Counted from the stretch's first letter, positions 1 through 6,893 are shown. The stretch is DNA of 6,983 nucleotides from CAVOBC01 sp963693635 (GCA_963693635.1 CAVOBC010000259.1:1-6983), one strand, 5' to 3'. The notes: generated from the sequence alone by a model not told the origin. Numbers and translations: made by a program.

Positions 1-690
1 TACGCGCTTCTGGACGAAGGTTATTCGGTTGCCTTCGCCGGGCGGCGCGCCGAAGTACTGGACGCCGCTATCAAGGAATCACCTGCGCCAGACCGCTGTC
101 TCGCCGTGCCCACGGACATCAGCGAGCCGGACTCCGTTGCCAAACTGTTCGCTACCACTCTGGCACAATTTGGCCGCGTTGATCTTCTGTTCAACAACGC
201 CGGCCTCGGCGCCCCCGGCGTTCCGCTGGAAGACCTGACGATCGAGCAGTGGCGGCGCGTTGTGGATATCAATCTGACGGGTTCGTTCCTATGTACCCAG
301 GAAGCCATCAGGGCCATGAAGAGCCAGGACCCGAAGGGTGGACGCATCATCAACAACGGCTCGATTTCTGCCGATCGCCCACGACCCAACTCAGCGCCCT
401 ACACGTCGACCAAGCACGCGATCACCGGCCTCACCAAGAGCACCGCGCTCGATGGCCGCAAGAACAATATCGCCTGTGGGCAGATTGACATCGGCAATGC
501 CCTGACCGAGATGACCGCGCGCATGAGCAACGGCGTGCCACAGCCCGACGGCTCCACGATGCAGGAGCCCACCATGGACGTGGGCAACGTCGCCCGTGCG
601 GTCGTCTACATGGCAAGCCTGCCGCTCGATGCCAATGTGTTATTCATGACGGTCATGGCGTCGGCGATGCCGCTCGTCGGCAGGGGCTAA
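1..690 (+). CDS. Short-chain dehydrogenase/reductase (SDR), 5' end outside window
   Basis: Seen: frame 1 is open from the first base to TAA at 688-690, giving 229 residues, so the gene begins upstream. The window's first residues already lie in the helix after the Gly-rich TGxxxGIG loop, which is therefore missing. Residues 12-16 (FAGRR) end the second strand; the Arg pair suggests NADP(H) preference (inference). D39 sits where classical SDRs contact adenine, NNAG is at 65-68, and N91 is in the DINLTG segment. The catalytic set is S121, Y134 and K138 (YTSTK). The C-terminus, TVMASAMPLVGRG, looks like a natural family end. Role: NAD(P)-dependent oxidation or reduction of an alcohol/ketone in the cytoplasm; substrate unknown. 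A GTG at position 106 is in frame but would remove half the Rossmann fold, so it is not the start. The aminotransferase gene follows after 16 nt, suggesting an operon. Confidence 0.93.
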   Translation, partial: YALLDEGYSVAFAGRRAEVLDAAIKESPAPDRCLAVPTDISEPDSVAKLFATTLAQFGRVDLLFNNAGLGAPGVPLEDLTIEQWRRVVDINLTGSFLCTQEAIRAMKSQDPKGGRIINNGSISADRPRPNSAPYTSTKHAITGLTKSTALDGRKNNIACGQIDIGNALTEMTARMSNGVPQPDGSTMQEPTMDVGNVARAVVYMASLPLDANVLFMTVMASAMPLVGRG

Positions 691-706
691 GGGCGCGCCC
701 TCCACC

Positions 707-1648
707 GTGCCGAACAATCGAAGAGTCATCTGGCGGGATGGCGAATTCGTTGACTGGGAAGACGCGACCGTCCACATCCTTGCGCAGGGCGTGCAACGGG
801 GATCGCTCGCATTCGACTTCATCAGCGTCCATGAAACGCCGCGCGGAGCAGCCTTGTTTCGCCTCAACGAGCATCTGGCGCGGCTGGTCAATACGTGCCG
901 CATCATGTCCCTCGATCTCCGGACGTCCGTCGACGAGCTTAACGCCGCTTGCCTTGAGACCGTGCGGCGCAATCCCGGTGCCACTGCACTGCGGATCAGC
1001 GGACTCGTAACGTCGGTTGAACTCGACCTTTTGCCATCGCATCCGGAACTGACGGTGTTCATTGCCGCGTATAGCGGCAGCGACCTCGCCGCACGGCGCA
1101 CGCCACTGCGGGATGCGATCAAGCTGCGGGTTGAACGACTGAAGCAGGGCCGGCGCCCCGAGCACATTGACCCACAAGCCAAGGTCGCCGCGAGCTACAC
1201 ACCCGCCATCCCTGCTCGCTGGCTGGCGGACGAGGCGGGCTTTGACGACGTGCTCCTGCTCACGGAATCCGGACTTGTCACTGAAGCGCCAACGTCGAAT
1301 CTGTTCTGTGTGACAGGTACCGAAGGTACGTCACAAATCGTGACGCCACCCACCGACAAAGTACTGCGCGGAATCACCCGGGACACGGTCATGCAGATCG
1401 CGGCAAGTCTGGGGCTGTCCTGCGTCGAGGCAGACATCCATGTTGATGAACTGCAGGCCGCAAGTGAGATCTTTCTGACCAACACGTCCCGCGGGGTCTG
1501 GCCGGTCGTGCAGTTGGACGACGCCGTCATCGGCGCTGGCACGCCAGGCGCGATTACTCGGCGCCTGCAGGACAACTTCCGCGCAATTGTCAGCGGCGAA
1601 TCAAACGACTTCCCCGGATGGCTGCATTATATCGAGGCGCAGACCTGA
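707..1648 (+). CDS. Class IV PLP-dependent aminotransferase (IlvE / D-amino-acid transaminase type)
   Basis: Encodes 313 residues, a usual length for fold-type IV aminotransferases. Seen: the N-terminal VIWRDGEFVDWEDATVHI strand pattern, then QRGSLAFDF (30-38), FRLNEHLARL (51-60, with R59 of the family's RLxxHxxRL signature), the likely PLP Schiff-base lysine K159 in QAKVAASY, the strand DDVLLLTESGLVTEAPTSNLF (180-200) with E193 as probable pyridine-nitrogen partner, the phosphate-binding VLRGITRDTV (219-228), and EIFLTNTSRGVWPV (254-267). Role: reversible amino transfer between an amino acid and a 2-oxo acid in the cytoplasm. A branched-chain, D-amino acid or aminodeoxychorismate-lyase-like activity cannot be separated from sequence alone. 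The start is GTG at 707 because the conserved N-terminal strand begins immediately after it. No clear Shine-Dalgarno precedes it, so translation may be coupled to the SDR gene ending 16 nt earlier. Confidence 0.92.
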   Translation: MPNNRRVIWRDGEFVDWEDATVHILAQGVQRGSLAFDFISVHETPRGAALFRLNEHLARLVNTCRIMSLDLRTSVDELNAACLETVRRNPGATALRISGLVTSVELDLLPSHPELTVFIAAYSGSDLAARRTPLRDAIKLRVERLKQGRRPEHIDPQAKVAASYTPAIPARWLADEAGFDDVLLLTESGLVTEAPTSNLFCVTGTEGTSQIVTPPTDKVLRGITRDTVMQIAASLGLSCVEADIHVDELQAASEIFLTNTSRGVWPVVQLDDAVIGAGTPGAITRRLQDNFRAIVSGESNDFPGWLHYIEAQT

Positions 1649-1679
1649 GAAAAGTCGCCGCCTTGCTGCCGATGTCGAC

Positions 1680-1906
1680 TTATTCGCCCACGCCAGCCTC
1701 GACGTTGTTGCCGTCGGCAAGCTCGCGGCGCCACCGGCAACCACAAAAAACGCCGCATTTCCGGACGTTCCAAACACCCGCCACCGGCCCCCGTCCGACA
1801 ACCGGTTGTCCTCGAGTAGCTGAATGCCGAGGGGCGTGAGAGCGGTCTCAAAGAAGGCCTTGCTGGCGTCAAGATCCGCGACTGAAATGCCGACGTGATC
1901 GAACAT
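1680..1906 (-). pseudogene. Remnant of a glyoxalase/VOC-superfamily protein, internally deleted and frameshifted
   Basis: Seen: from ATG at 1906 the minus strand encodes a clear VOC N-terminal module (MFDHVGISVADLDASKAFF, then ALTPLGIQLLE and a FFVVAGG strand, about 60 residues) with the first metal-ligand histidine at H4. After that the ATG frame becomes unlike the family and runs on to a stop at 1601, overlapping the 3' end of the convergent aminotransferase gene. In another frame, ending at TAA 1680-1682, lies ELADGNNVEAGVGE, which matches the family's C-terminal DGNNxEA motif with its metal-ligand Glu. ATG to that stop is 227 nt, not a multiple of three. Known: full single-domain VOC proteins are about 120-130 residues, so roughly 50 residues of the second module are gone. 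The start has a GAGG six nt upstream and lies 27 nt after the synthetase stop, so it was probably the second gene of that operon. A short aberrant 101-residue product could still be made. Confidence 0.8.
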
Positions 1907-1933
1907 GACCTGCCTCGCCCGCGGCCGCGACCG

Positions 1934-4066
1934 TTACAAAAGCCCCTGACGACGCGCCCATTGGTACTTGGCGCCAAGCACCAATACCGGCTTCTCCGCC
2001 GTGTAGGGGTACGCAAGGATGTCGTGGTCCAGCAGATAGCGGCATGCATCTTCGATCTCGACATCACCTACCAAAGACGCCACGACCGGCTTGTCGATGC
2101 CCTTCGCGCGTGCAGCGTTCACCTGCCTGGCTAACAGTTCAGCGAACACCATGGGTGGCGTGATGATCGTGTGCCAATAGCCGAGGACCAGCGAATGGAC
2201 GCGATCATCCGTCAGGGCGAGTTCGATCGTCGCTTCATAAGTCGTCGGGGGTTCGCCGCCGGTGATGTCAACCGGATTGCCGGACGCGCCAAACGGCGGG
2301 ATGAACTCCTTGAATGCGGCGTCGAGATCGTCTGGCATGGTCATCAACGTCAAATCGGCATCAACGCAGGCATCCGAGAGCAGCACGCCAGAGCCCCCGG
2401 CACCGGTCAGAATCAGGACATTCTCACCCTTTGGCGTCGGCAAAACCGAAAGGCCGCGGGCAAATTCCAGCATGTCGTTCAGGCTGCGTGCGCGAATGAC
2501 CCCAGACTCGCGCAAAACCGCATCGTAGACCCGATCATCTCCGGCAAGCGCTCCGGTGTGAGAATTGGCCGCTTTCGCACCGAGGCTCGTCCGACCTGCC
2601 TTCAACACCACGATCGGCTTTTGCTTCGACACCCGTTTGGCAACATCGGCAAACGCGCGACCGTCTTTCAGGTCCTCCACGTGCATCGCGATGACCTCGG
2701 TGTTGGGGTCAGCCTCAAAGAACGTCAGCAGATCATCTTCATCGATGTCCGATTTATTGCCGAGACCAACAATCGCCGATACCCCCATCTTGGAGGACCG
2801 CGAAAAGCCGACGATGGCCATGCCAACGCCGCCACTCTGGGACGAAAGAGCGACCGGCCCGCGCACATCGTAGGGTGTGCAGAAGGTCGCACACAGATTC
2901 TCAAACGTATAATAAAAACCGTAGATGTTCGGCCCCATGAGTCGCACATTGGCGTCCCGCGCGGCCTGCACCACTTCTGCCTGTAACGCGTGCTCACCAA
3001 CTTCCGCGAATCCGGATGGAATCAAAATTGCGCCAGCGATACCTTTGCGGCCCACCTCCGCCAGCACCCCGGCAACGAATCGGGCAGGGATGCAGAAAAT
3101 CGCAATATCAATGTGCCCGGGCGCGTCTTCCACACTGCTATAGCACTTCCGACCCAGGATCTCATCGGCCTTGGGATGTATCGGATAGATGTCGCCTGCG
3201 TAGCCGCCATCGATGAGATTCTTCATGACCGAGTTGCCGATCTTGCCCTCTTCGGCGGACGCGCCGATAACGGCTACACCCTTCGGCTGCATGATTCGGC
3301 GCATGCTAGCCAGTATCTCGTCATGTCCAGGTCGCAGCGGCGCGGGCGCCGGTTCGAAATCAAGCAGTATCCGCGCGTCCACTGCGCTCGCGCCCTCGGG
3401 TCGCGCCAGCACCGGATTCAAATCAAGCTCCGCAATCTCCGGGAAATCCGTGACGAGCGCGCCGACTTTTTCAACCATGTCCGTCAAAGCCGACTTGTCG
3501 ACCGGTGCGCCGCCGCGAACCCCATCCAGAATCGCTGATGCCTTCAGATCATCGAACATTGAGGCAGCCTCACCGGCAGCCGTTGGGGCCAGACGAAAGG
3601 TCACGTCTTTCAATACCTCAACCAGCGTGCCACCGAGACCAAATGCCGTCAATTTGCCAAAGGTCGGGTCCGTCACGGCGCCGACGATCACTTCTGTGCC
3701 ACCCCCGGGTGCCATCTGCTGCACGAGCACACCATCAATCTGGGCATATGCCTCGTAATCTTTCGCGTTGGCTAGAATCTGCTCGTACCCGGCGCGCACA
3801 GCCGCCTCATCACCCACCCCCTGGATGACCCCGCCGGCATCTGTTTTGTGCAAAATGTCGGGGGACTCAACCTTGAGGACAACCGGGTAACCCATGCCGC
3901 TGGCAAGGCTCACAGCCTCATCGGCAGAGCCCGCGAGGCCACATTCCGGCGCGTTAATCCCGTATGCAGCGCAGATCGCATTGGCCTCCATCGCGGTCAG
4001 CGACTTACGCGCAAGTGACTTTGCCTTGTCCAATATTTCCCTGACTGTTCCCTGGTCGCCACTCAT
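1934..4066 (-). CDS. NDP-forming acyl-CoA synthetase, ATP-grasp domain first (beta-alpha fusion)
   Basis: Encodes 710 residues. Role: ligates a carboxylic acid to CoA with ATP to ADP + Pi through a phosphohistidine, or the reverse reaction making ATP. Seen: residues ~5-240 are an ATP-grasp (beta-type) domain with YPVVLKVESPDILHKTDAGG (60-79, including H73-K74), GLGGTLVEVLKDVTFRLAP (143-161) and ELDLNPVL (213-220). Residues ~247-375 are a CoA-binding Rossmann domain with GVAVIGAS (263-270). Residues ~400-700 are succinyl-CoA-ligase-like flavodoxin folds with SSQSGGVGMAI (408-418), E464, and the expected phosphohistidine H503 in SHTGALAG. Many bacterial fusions have the CoA-binding part first; this one is reversed. 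Start: ATG at 4066 is preceded by GGAGAG with a 5-nt spacer. An in-frame upstream ATG at 4165 would add 33 residues unlike the family and has no comparable site. Substrate unknown; acetate, propionate, branched or aromatic acids are all possible. Complete, with no missing motif seen. Confidence 0.93.
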   Translation of the reverse strand: MSGDQGTVREILDKAKSLARKSLTAMEANAICAAYGINAPECGLAGSADEAVSLASGMGYPVVLKVESPDILHKTDAGGVIQGVGDEAAVRAGYEQILANAKDYEAYAQIDGVLVQQMAPGGGTEVIVGAVTDPTFGKLTAFGLGGTLVEVLKDVTFRLAPTAAGEAASMFDDLKASAILDGVRGGAPVDKSALTDMVEKVGALVTDFPEIAELDLNPVLARPEGASAVDARILLDFEPAPAPLRPGHDEILASMRRIMQPKGVAVIGASAEEGKIGNSVMKNLIDGGYAGDIYPIHPKADEILGRKCYSSVEDAPGHIDIAIFCIPARFVAGVLAEVGRKGIAGAILIPSGFAEVGEHALQAEVVQAARDANVRLMGPNIYGFYYTFENLCATFCTPYDVRGPVALSSQSGGVGMAIVGFSRSSKMGVSAIVGLGNKSDIDEDDLLTFFEADPNTEVIAMHVEDLKDGRAFADVAKRVSKQKPIVVLKAGRTSLGAKAANSHTGALAGDDRVYDAVLRESGVIRARSLNDMLEFARGLSVLPTPKGENVLILTGAGGSGVLLSDACVDADLTLMTMPDDLDAAFKEFIPPFGASGNPVDITGGEPPTTYEATIELALTDDRVHSLVLGYWHTIITPPMVFAELLARQVNAARAKGIDKPVVASLVGDVEIEDACRYLLDHDILAYPYTAEKPVLVLGAKYQWARRQGLL

Positions 4067-4071
4067 CTTCA

Positions 4072-4077
4072 CTCTCC
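4072..4077 (-). promoter_or_regulatory. Ribosome binding site of the NDP-forming acyl-CoA synthetase
   Basis: On the minus strand this reads GGAGAG, five bases before the ATG at 4066. It decides the start: it supports the 710-residue form over the longer in-frame form beginning at 4165, whose extra residues look non-homologous. Confidence 0.75.
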
Positions 4078-4202
4078 ATCTTGACGTGGTTTGGCGCGCC
4101 CATACTAACCAAACCCCCGTAAAACTGCAGTTTCCGCGCGCCTTCAAAGCCGTGTGTACCGTCATTCACGTTCTAAATAACACCGAATCTTCGACGGGAG
4201 CT

Positions 4203-4231
4203 TTTAACCCGCATCACAGTTGTCCTAGAAT
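4203..4231 (+). promoter_or_regulatory. Tentative sigma-70-type promoter for the small-protein/AMP-synthetase operon
   Basis: The -10 candidate TAGAAT (4226-4231) matches TATAAT at five of six positions. With a 17-nt spacer the -35 would be TTTAAC (4203-4208), a poor match. Transcription would begin near 4238, giving a leader of about 25 nt. The -10 lies inside the left arm of the inverted repeat, so a protein bound there would block RNA polymerase. Assigned by eye only. Confidence 0.3.
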
Positions 4232-4253
4232 TGCGCCTTCGCTCAATTCTAGG
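4224..4253. repeat. Perfect 10-bp inverted repeat with 10-nt spacer; candidate operator or leader hairpin
   Basis: Left arm CCTAGAATTG (4224-4233), spacer CGCCTTCGCT (4234-4243), right arm CAATTCTAGG (4244-4253). The arms are exact reverse complements. As DNA this is the size and symmetry of a dimeric repressor site. As RNA it could fold into a 10-bp hairpin whose 3' arm includes the AGG (4251-4253) that is the best Shine-Dalgarno candidate for the gene starting at 4263. The left arm also covers a -10-like hexamer. There is no U-tract, so it is not a typical intrinsic terminator. Confidence 0.7.
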
Positions 4254-4262
4254 TGCCGAAAA

Positions 4263-4571
4263 ATGGCAGAATTAAAAACAGGGGCCCGCTTAAAGAGCAC
4301 GGTTTGCAACGGCGAGGTAATGGTTGTCGCAGCCCCCGCCGGAGTCATCGAACTCACGTGCGGTGGCTCACCGATGGTCGATCCGGCCGCAGACGCCGCG
4401 CGTGTCGATATCAACCCCGATCAGGCGGTCCCCATCGCCATCGGCAAGCGTTACGTCACAGAGGACGGGACGCTCGAAGTCCTGTGCGTCAAAGCGGGTG
4501 AAGGTCAATTGGCCGCCAATGGCGATCTGCTGCTCCAAAAAGATACCAAGAAGCTGCCCAAGACCGACTGA
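4263..4571 (+). CDS. Small protein of unknown function (102 aa) preceding an acyl-CoA synthetase gene
   Basis: I do not recognise a named family. Seen: 102 residues, no signal peptide, no membrane segment and no coiled coil, so probably cytoplasmic. The pattern of short alternating hydrophobic stretches (STVCNGEVMVVAAPAGVIEL, residues 12-31; QAVPIAIGKRYV; GTLEVLCVKAGEGQL) with many Gly/Pro turns suggests a mostly beta fold. It has three cysteines, C15, C33 (in TCGGSPMV) and C75, but no CxxC pair, so a zinc ribbon is unlikely. The tail is Lys/Asp-rich (QKDTKKLPKTD). The start ATG at 4263 has a weak AGG nine nt upstream. The AMP-forming synthetase begins 25 nt after its stop, so the two are surely co-transcribed. 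Functional linkage to acyl activation, for instance as an accessory or substrate-binding partner, is inference from position alone. Codon use resembles its neighbours, supporting a real gene. Confidence 0.83.
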   Translation: MAELKTGARLKSTVCNGEVMVVAAPAGVIELTCGGSPMVDPAADAARVDINPDQAVPIAIGKRYVTEDGTLEVLCVKAGEGQLAANGDLLLQKDTKKLPKTD

Positions 4572-4596
4572 CAAGACCGCCGCCCGGAATCTACCA

Positions 4597-6099
4597 ATGA
4601 ACATCATGATGCTTTTGGAAATGGCGAGTGCCACTTTCCCGGACCGCGTCGCCTTCGTCGATGGCACCGAAGGCAACTCCTATACATACGCCACGCTGTT
4701 CGAGGAAGCCAAACGACGCGCTGCAAGCCTAACCAGGAACGGTTGTTCACGAATGGCGATGCTCGACGTCAGCACGCTCGCGACACCGCTCAGCCTCTTC
4801 TCGAGCGCCTGGGCGGGCGTGCCATACGTGCCCATCAACTATCGCCTGACCGACGACGAGATCAAAGCACTCCTCGCCCGCGTCACCCCGGCCTACCTCG
4901 TCACCACCGACGAACGCGCCGCCGAATTCGGCACGCTGGCAGACGTCACCGCCCACTCCACGGCACATTTCCTCGACCCGACCGCTCACACCGACGAGCA
5001 CGACGGCGAATGGTCAATGGACCCGGAAGATCCTGCTGTGCTCCTTTTTACGAGTGGCACAACCGGCGCGCCGAAAGCCGCCGTCCTGCGTCACAAACAC
5101 CTCGTGTCCTACATTCTCTCCTCGGTCGAGTTCGCGTCGGCAGGCGAAGAAGAAGCCGCGCTCGTTTGCGTGCCGCCGTACCACATCGCCGGCATCGCGG
5201 CCGTCCTGTCTTCGGTCTACTCCGGTCGCCGCGTCGTACAGCTTGCAAACTTCTCGGCCGACACCTGGATCGACCTGGCACGCCGCGAGAAAGTGACCTC
5301 CGCATTCGTCGTGCCAACGATGCTGGCGCGCATTGTCGAGGCGCTCGAGGACGAAGACTCCGCTGGCATGCCTCATCTGGGATCGATTGCCTACGGCGGT
5401 GGCAAGATGCCGCTTTCGATCATCGAGCACGCCATGCAACTTTTTCCGAACACTGACTTCACCAACGCCTACGGCCTCACCGAGACCAGCTCCACGGTAG
5501 CTGTCCTCGGTCCTGACGAACACCGGGCGGCGGCCGCCAGCGATGACGCAACGACCAAGCGCCGTCTCGTTTCCGTCGGCAAAGCACTGCCCGGAGTCGA
5601 AATCGAGATCCGGGACGATGAGGGCACCGTAATGGGCCCGGACGAGCGCGGCGAGATCTACGTGCGCGGTGAGCAGGTGTCTGGCGAGTATGAAGGACGC
5701 GGCAAAGTCACTGACAACGAGGGCTGGTTCCCCACCCGCGACGCCGGCAGCATCGACGCTGACGGCTATCTCTTCCTTGAGGGCCGGGCGGACGACGTTA
5801 TCGTACGCGGCGGTGAGAACATGTCGCCCGGCGAGATCGAGGATGTCCTGCTTGAGCACGACGCGATTCGTGACGCCGCCGTCGTCGGCATACCGGATGA
5901 ACAGTGGGGCGAGGGCGTGGCCGCGGTCGTTGTGACCAAAGACGGCAAGAGCACGACGGTTGAGGACCTGAAAAAATGGGTCAAGGACCAAATGCGGTCT
6001 TCGCGGGTTCCCCAGTTGATCGAGTTCTGGGACGAACTACCCTACAACGAGACCGGCAAGTTGCTGCGCCGAGTCGTCAAGGCAAAGCTCACCGAATAA
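4597..6099 (+). CDS. AMP-forming acyl-CoA synthetase (class I adenylate-forming, FadD-like)
   Basis: Encodes 500 residues, a normal full length. Role: activates a carboxylic acid with ATP to an acyl-adenylate plus PPi, then transfers it to CoA; cytoplasmic or membrane-associated. Seen in order: the P-loop FTSGTTGAPK (151-160), PPYHIAGI (193-200), SIAYGGGKMP (263-272), the adenine-binding AYGLTETSST (291-300), WFPTRDAG (377-384) with ribose-binding D382, the hinge region GRADDVIVRGGENMSPGEIE (396-415), and the C-terminal catalytic lysine K488 in YNETGKLLRR. All core motifs are intact. Long-chain fatty acid, aromatic acid or other acid specificity cannot be told. The start ATG at 4597 fits the family's N-terminal LLEMASATFPDRVAFVDG; ATGs at 4606 and 4609 are close alternatives, and the ribosome binding site (CCGGAA region) is weak. 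It follows the unknown 102-residue protein by 25 nt and converges on the Wzy remnant 21 nt downstream. Confidence 0.95.
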   Translation: MNIMMLLEMASATFPDRVAFVDGTEGNSYTYATLFEEAKRRAASLTRNGCSRMAMLDVSTLATPLSLFSSAWAGVPYVPINYRLTDDEIKALLARVTPAYLVTTDERAAEFGTLADVTAHSTAHFLDPTAHTDEHDGEWSMDPEDPAVLLFTSGTTGAPKAAVLRHKHLVSYILSSVEFASAGEEEAALVCVPPYHIAGIAAVLSSVYSGRRVVQLANFSADTWIDLARREKVTSAFVVPTMLARIVEALEDEDSAGMPHLGSIAYGGGKMPLSIIEHAMQLFPNTDFTNAYGLTETSSTVAVLGPDEHRAAAASDDATTKRRLVSVGKALPGVEIEIRDDEGTVMGPDERGEIYVRGEQVSGEYEGRGKVTDNEGWFPTRDAGSIDADGYLFLEGRADDVIVRGGENMSPGEIEDVLLEHDAIRDAAVVGIPDEQWGEGVAAVVVTKDGKSTTVEDLKKWVKDQMRSSRVPQLIEFWDELPYNETGKLLRRVVKAKLTE

Positions 6100-6120
6100 C
6101 CCGTCCGCGGGATTGATCTG

Positions 6121-6783
6121 TCAGGCATCGCCGTTCGCCATTCGGCCTTCGTCGACGCCTGCCTCATCAAGCGCGCTGGCCGCGCATATCAGCGCCAGCG
6201 AGATTACCAGTAGTGCCGCGTTCGACGGAATTCTAAGATTGAAGTCTGCAAACGCGTGCAGGCTGAGCGCGATGACGGTGAAGAGACTGCCAAGCGTCAT
6301 GCCTCTCACGAACTGACTCTCCGTGCGCCGCACAAGCCGCACGCCGCGCACGACCGGCAGCAACGCAATCAGCACGAGCGGAATGCACCCGATCACCCCC
6401 AATTCAACCAGGAACTCGAGATAGTCGTTCTCCACGTTCGTGGCAAAGGCCGGCAGATCCGGGGGCCGGTATTGTGGGAAGACAAAGCGAAAGGTGCCGG
6501 CACCAATCCCCGCGAGGGGAAAGTCGCGCACCATTTGGAGGGTCGCGGTCGCAATCTCCGCCCGGCCGCCCACGATGGTGCTGACACCTTGCTGAACGCC
6601 CTCACCGAGGCCCTCCTGGAAGCGCGAAACGATACGATCAACGCCGAAATAAGCGCCCACAATCAGCGTATCGACCACGACCAGGCTCCCCAAAAACAGT
6701 AAGCCACCCCGGCCTGGACGACGACGTGTCCCTTGGTGAGCTCCTGCGTTTCGGCCGCAGCATTCGGCACAACCTGCCGTTTC
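6121..6783 (-). pseudogene. C-terminal fragment of an O-antigen ligase/polymerase-like (Wzy_C) membrane protein
   Basis: Seen: the minus frame ending at TGA 6121-6123 encodes membrane helices and classic Wzy_C-region features. Positions are counted from the TTG at 6693: RAEI (44-47), DFPLAGIGAGTFRFVFPQYR (58-77), NVENDYLEFLVELGVIG (86-102), a hydrophobic helix (~103-118), HAFADFNLRIPSNA (146-159) and a last helix (~160-175). Known: full proteins of this family are usually 400 or more residues with about ten helices and act in the inner membrane, joining or polymerising O-antigen/polysaccharide from lipid carriers. Here the family-like frame extends upstream only to about 6725 (RRRPGRGGLLFLG), then becomes soluble-looking, and meets a stop at 6784-6786 with no ATG or GTG between; the only starts are TTG codons. 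The N-terminal half is not in the window in any frame I could recognise. Most likely a gene truncated by deletion or rearrangement; a frameshift with the rest beyond 6983 is less likely, because the 200 nt before it look unrelated. Confidence 0.72.
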
Positions 6784-6889
6784 TCACGACCCTTCAGCAC
6801 GTACTGACGGCAGCCGTGAGCGAGGTGGTGCAGGAAGACGTCGTTCCTGCCTACAACTTTTTTGCCTCTACAATAATCTCGGGGTGTGT

Positions 6890-6893
6890 GAGG
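6890..6893 (+). promoter_or_regulatory. Probable ribosome binding site for the gene starting at 6899
   Basis: GAGG, five bases before ATG at 6899. It is the main reason for choosing that ATG. A -10-like TACAAT lies at 6869-6874 but has no good -35 partner. Confidence 0.45.

Larger units (their letters stand above)
4067..4262. promoter_or_regulatory. Divergent control region between the two CoA-ligase transcription units
   Basis: This 196-nt gap holds no convincing gene and is more AT-rich than the flanking genes, especially 4165-4250. It must carry promoters for both the leftward NDP-forming synthetase and the rightward small-protein/AMP-synthetase pair. The only strong structure is the inverted repeat at 4224-4253. 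No convincing leftward -35/-10 pair could be picked by eye. The shared position suggests, but does not show, that the two units respond to the same regulator; no regulator gene is in the window. Confidence 0.55.

Noticed and set aside
1652..1681. AAGTCG/CGACTT inverted repeat after the aminotransferase stop as a terminator
   Set aside because: Six-bp arms with an 18-nt loop and no U-tract; expected by chance.
2171..3538. Plus-strand open frames of 271 and 182 codons opposite the NDP-forming synthetase
   Set aside because: Shadows of a strongly supported minus-strand gene; translations are Arg/His-rich and resemble no family.
4093..4100. GGCGCGCC palindrome, also present at 692-699, as a shared operator
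   Set aside because: Low-complexity GC palindrome, common in GC-rich DNA; two copies are not evidence of a regulon.
4067..4165. Upstream ATG at 4165 as start of the NDP-forming synthetase
   Set aside because: The added 33 residues are unlike the family, and the ATG at 4066 has a clear GGAGAG ribosome binding site.
3894..4262. N-terminal extension of the 102-residue protein into the control region and the opposite gene
   Set aside because: The frame is open by chance; the extension runs antisense to the synthetase gene and contains the palindrome, and ATG 4263 gives a compact protein.
5014..5991. Long 325-codon minus-strand open frame opposite the AMP-forming synthetase
   Set aside because: It is the antisense shadow of a gene with all family motifs in the plus strand; its own translation shows no recognisable domain.
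6098..6116. CCCG-TCCG-CGGG hairpin between the convergent AMP-synthetase and Wzy remnant as a terminator
   Set aside because: Only a 4-bp stem and no U-tract on either strand.
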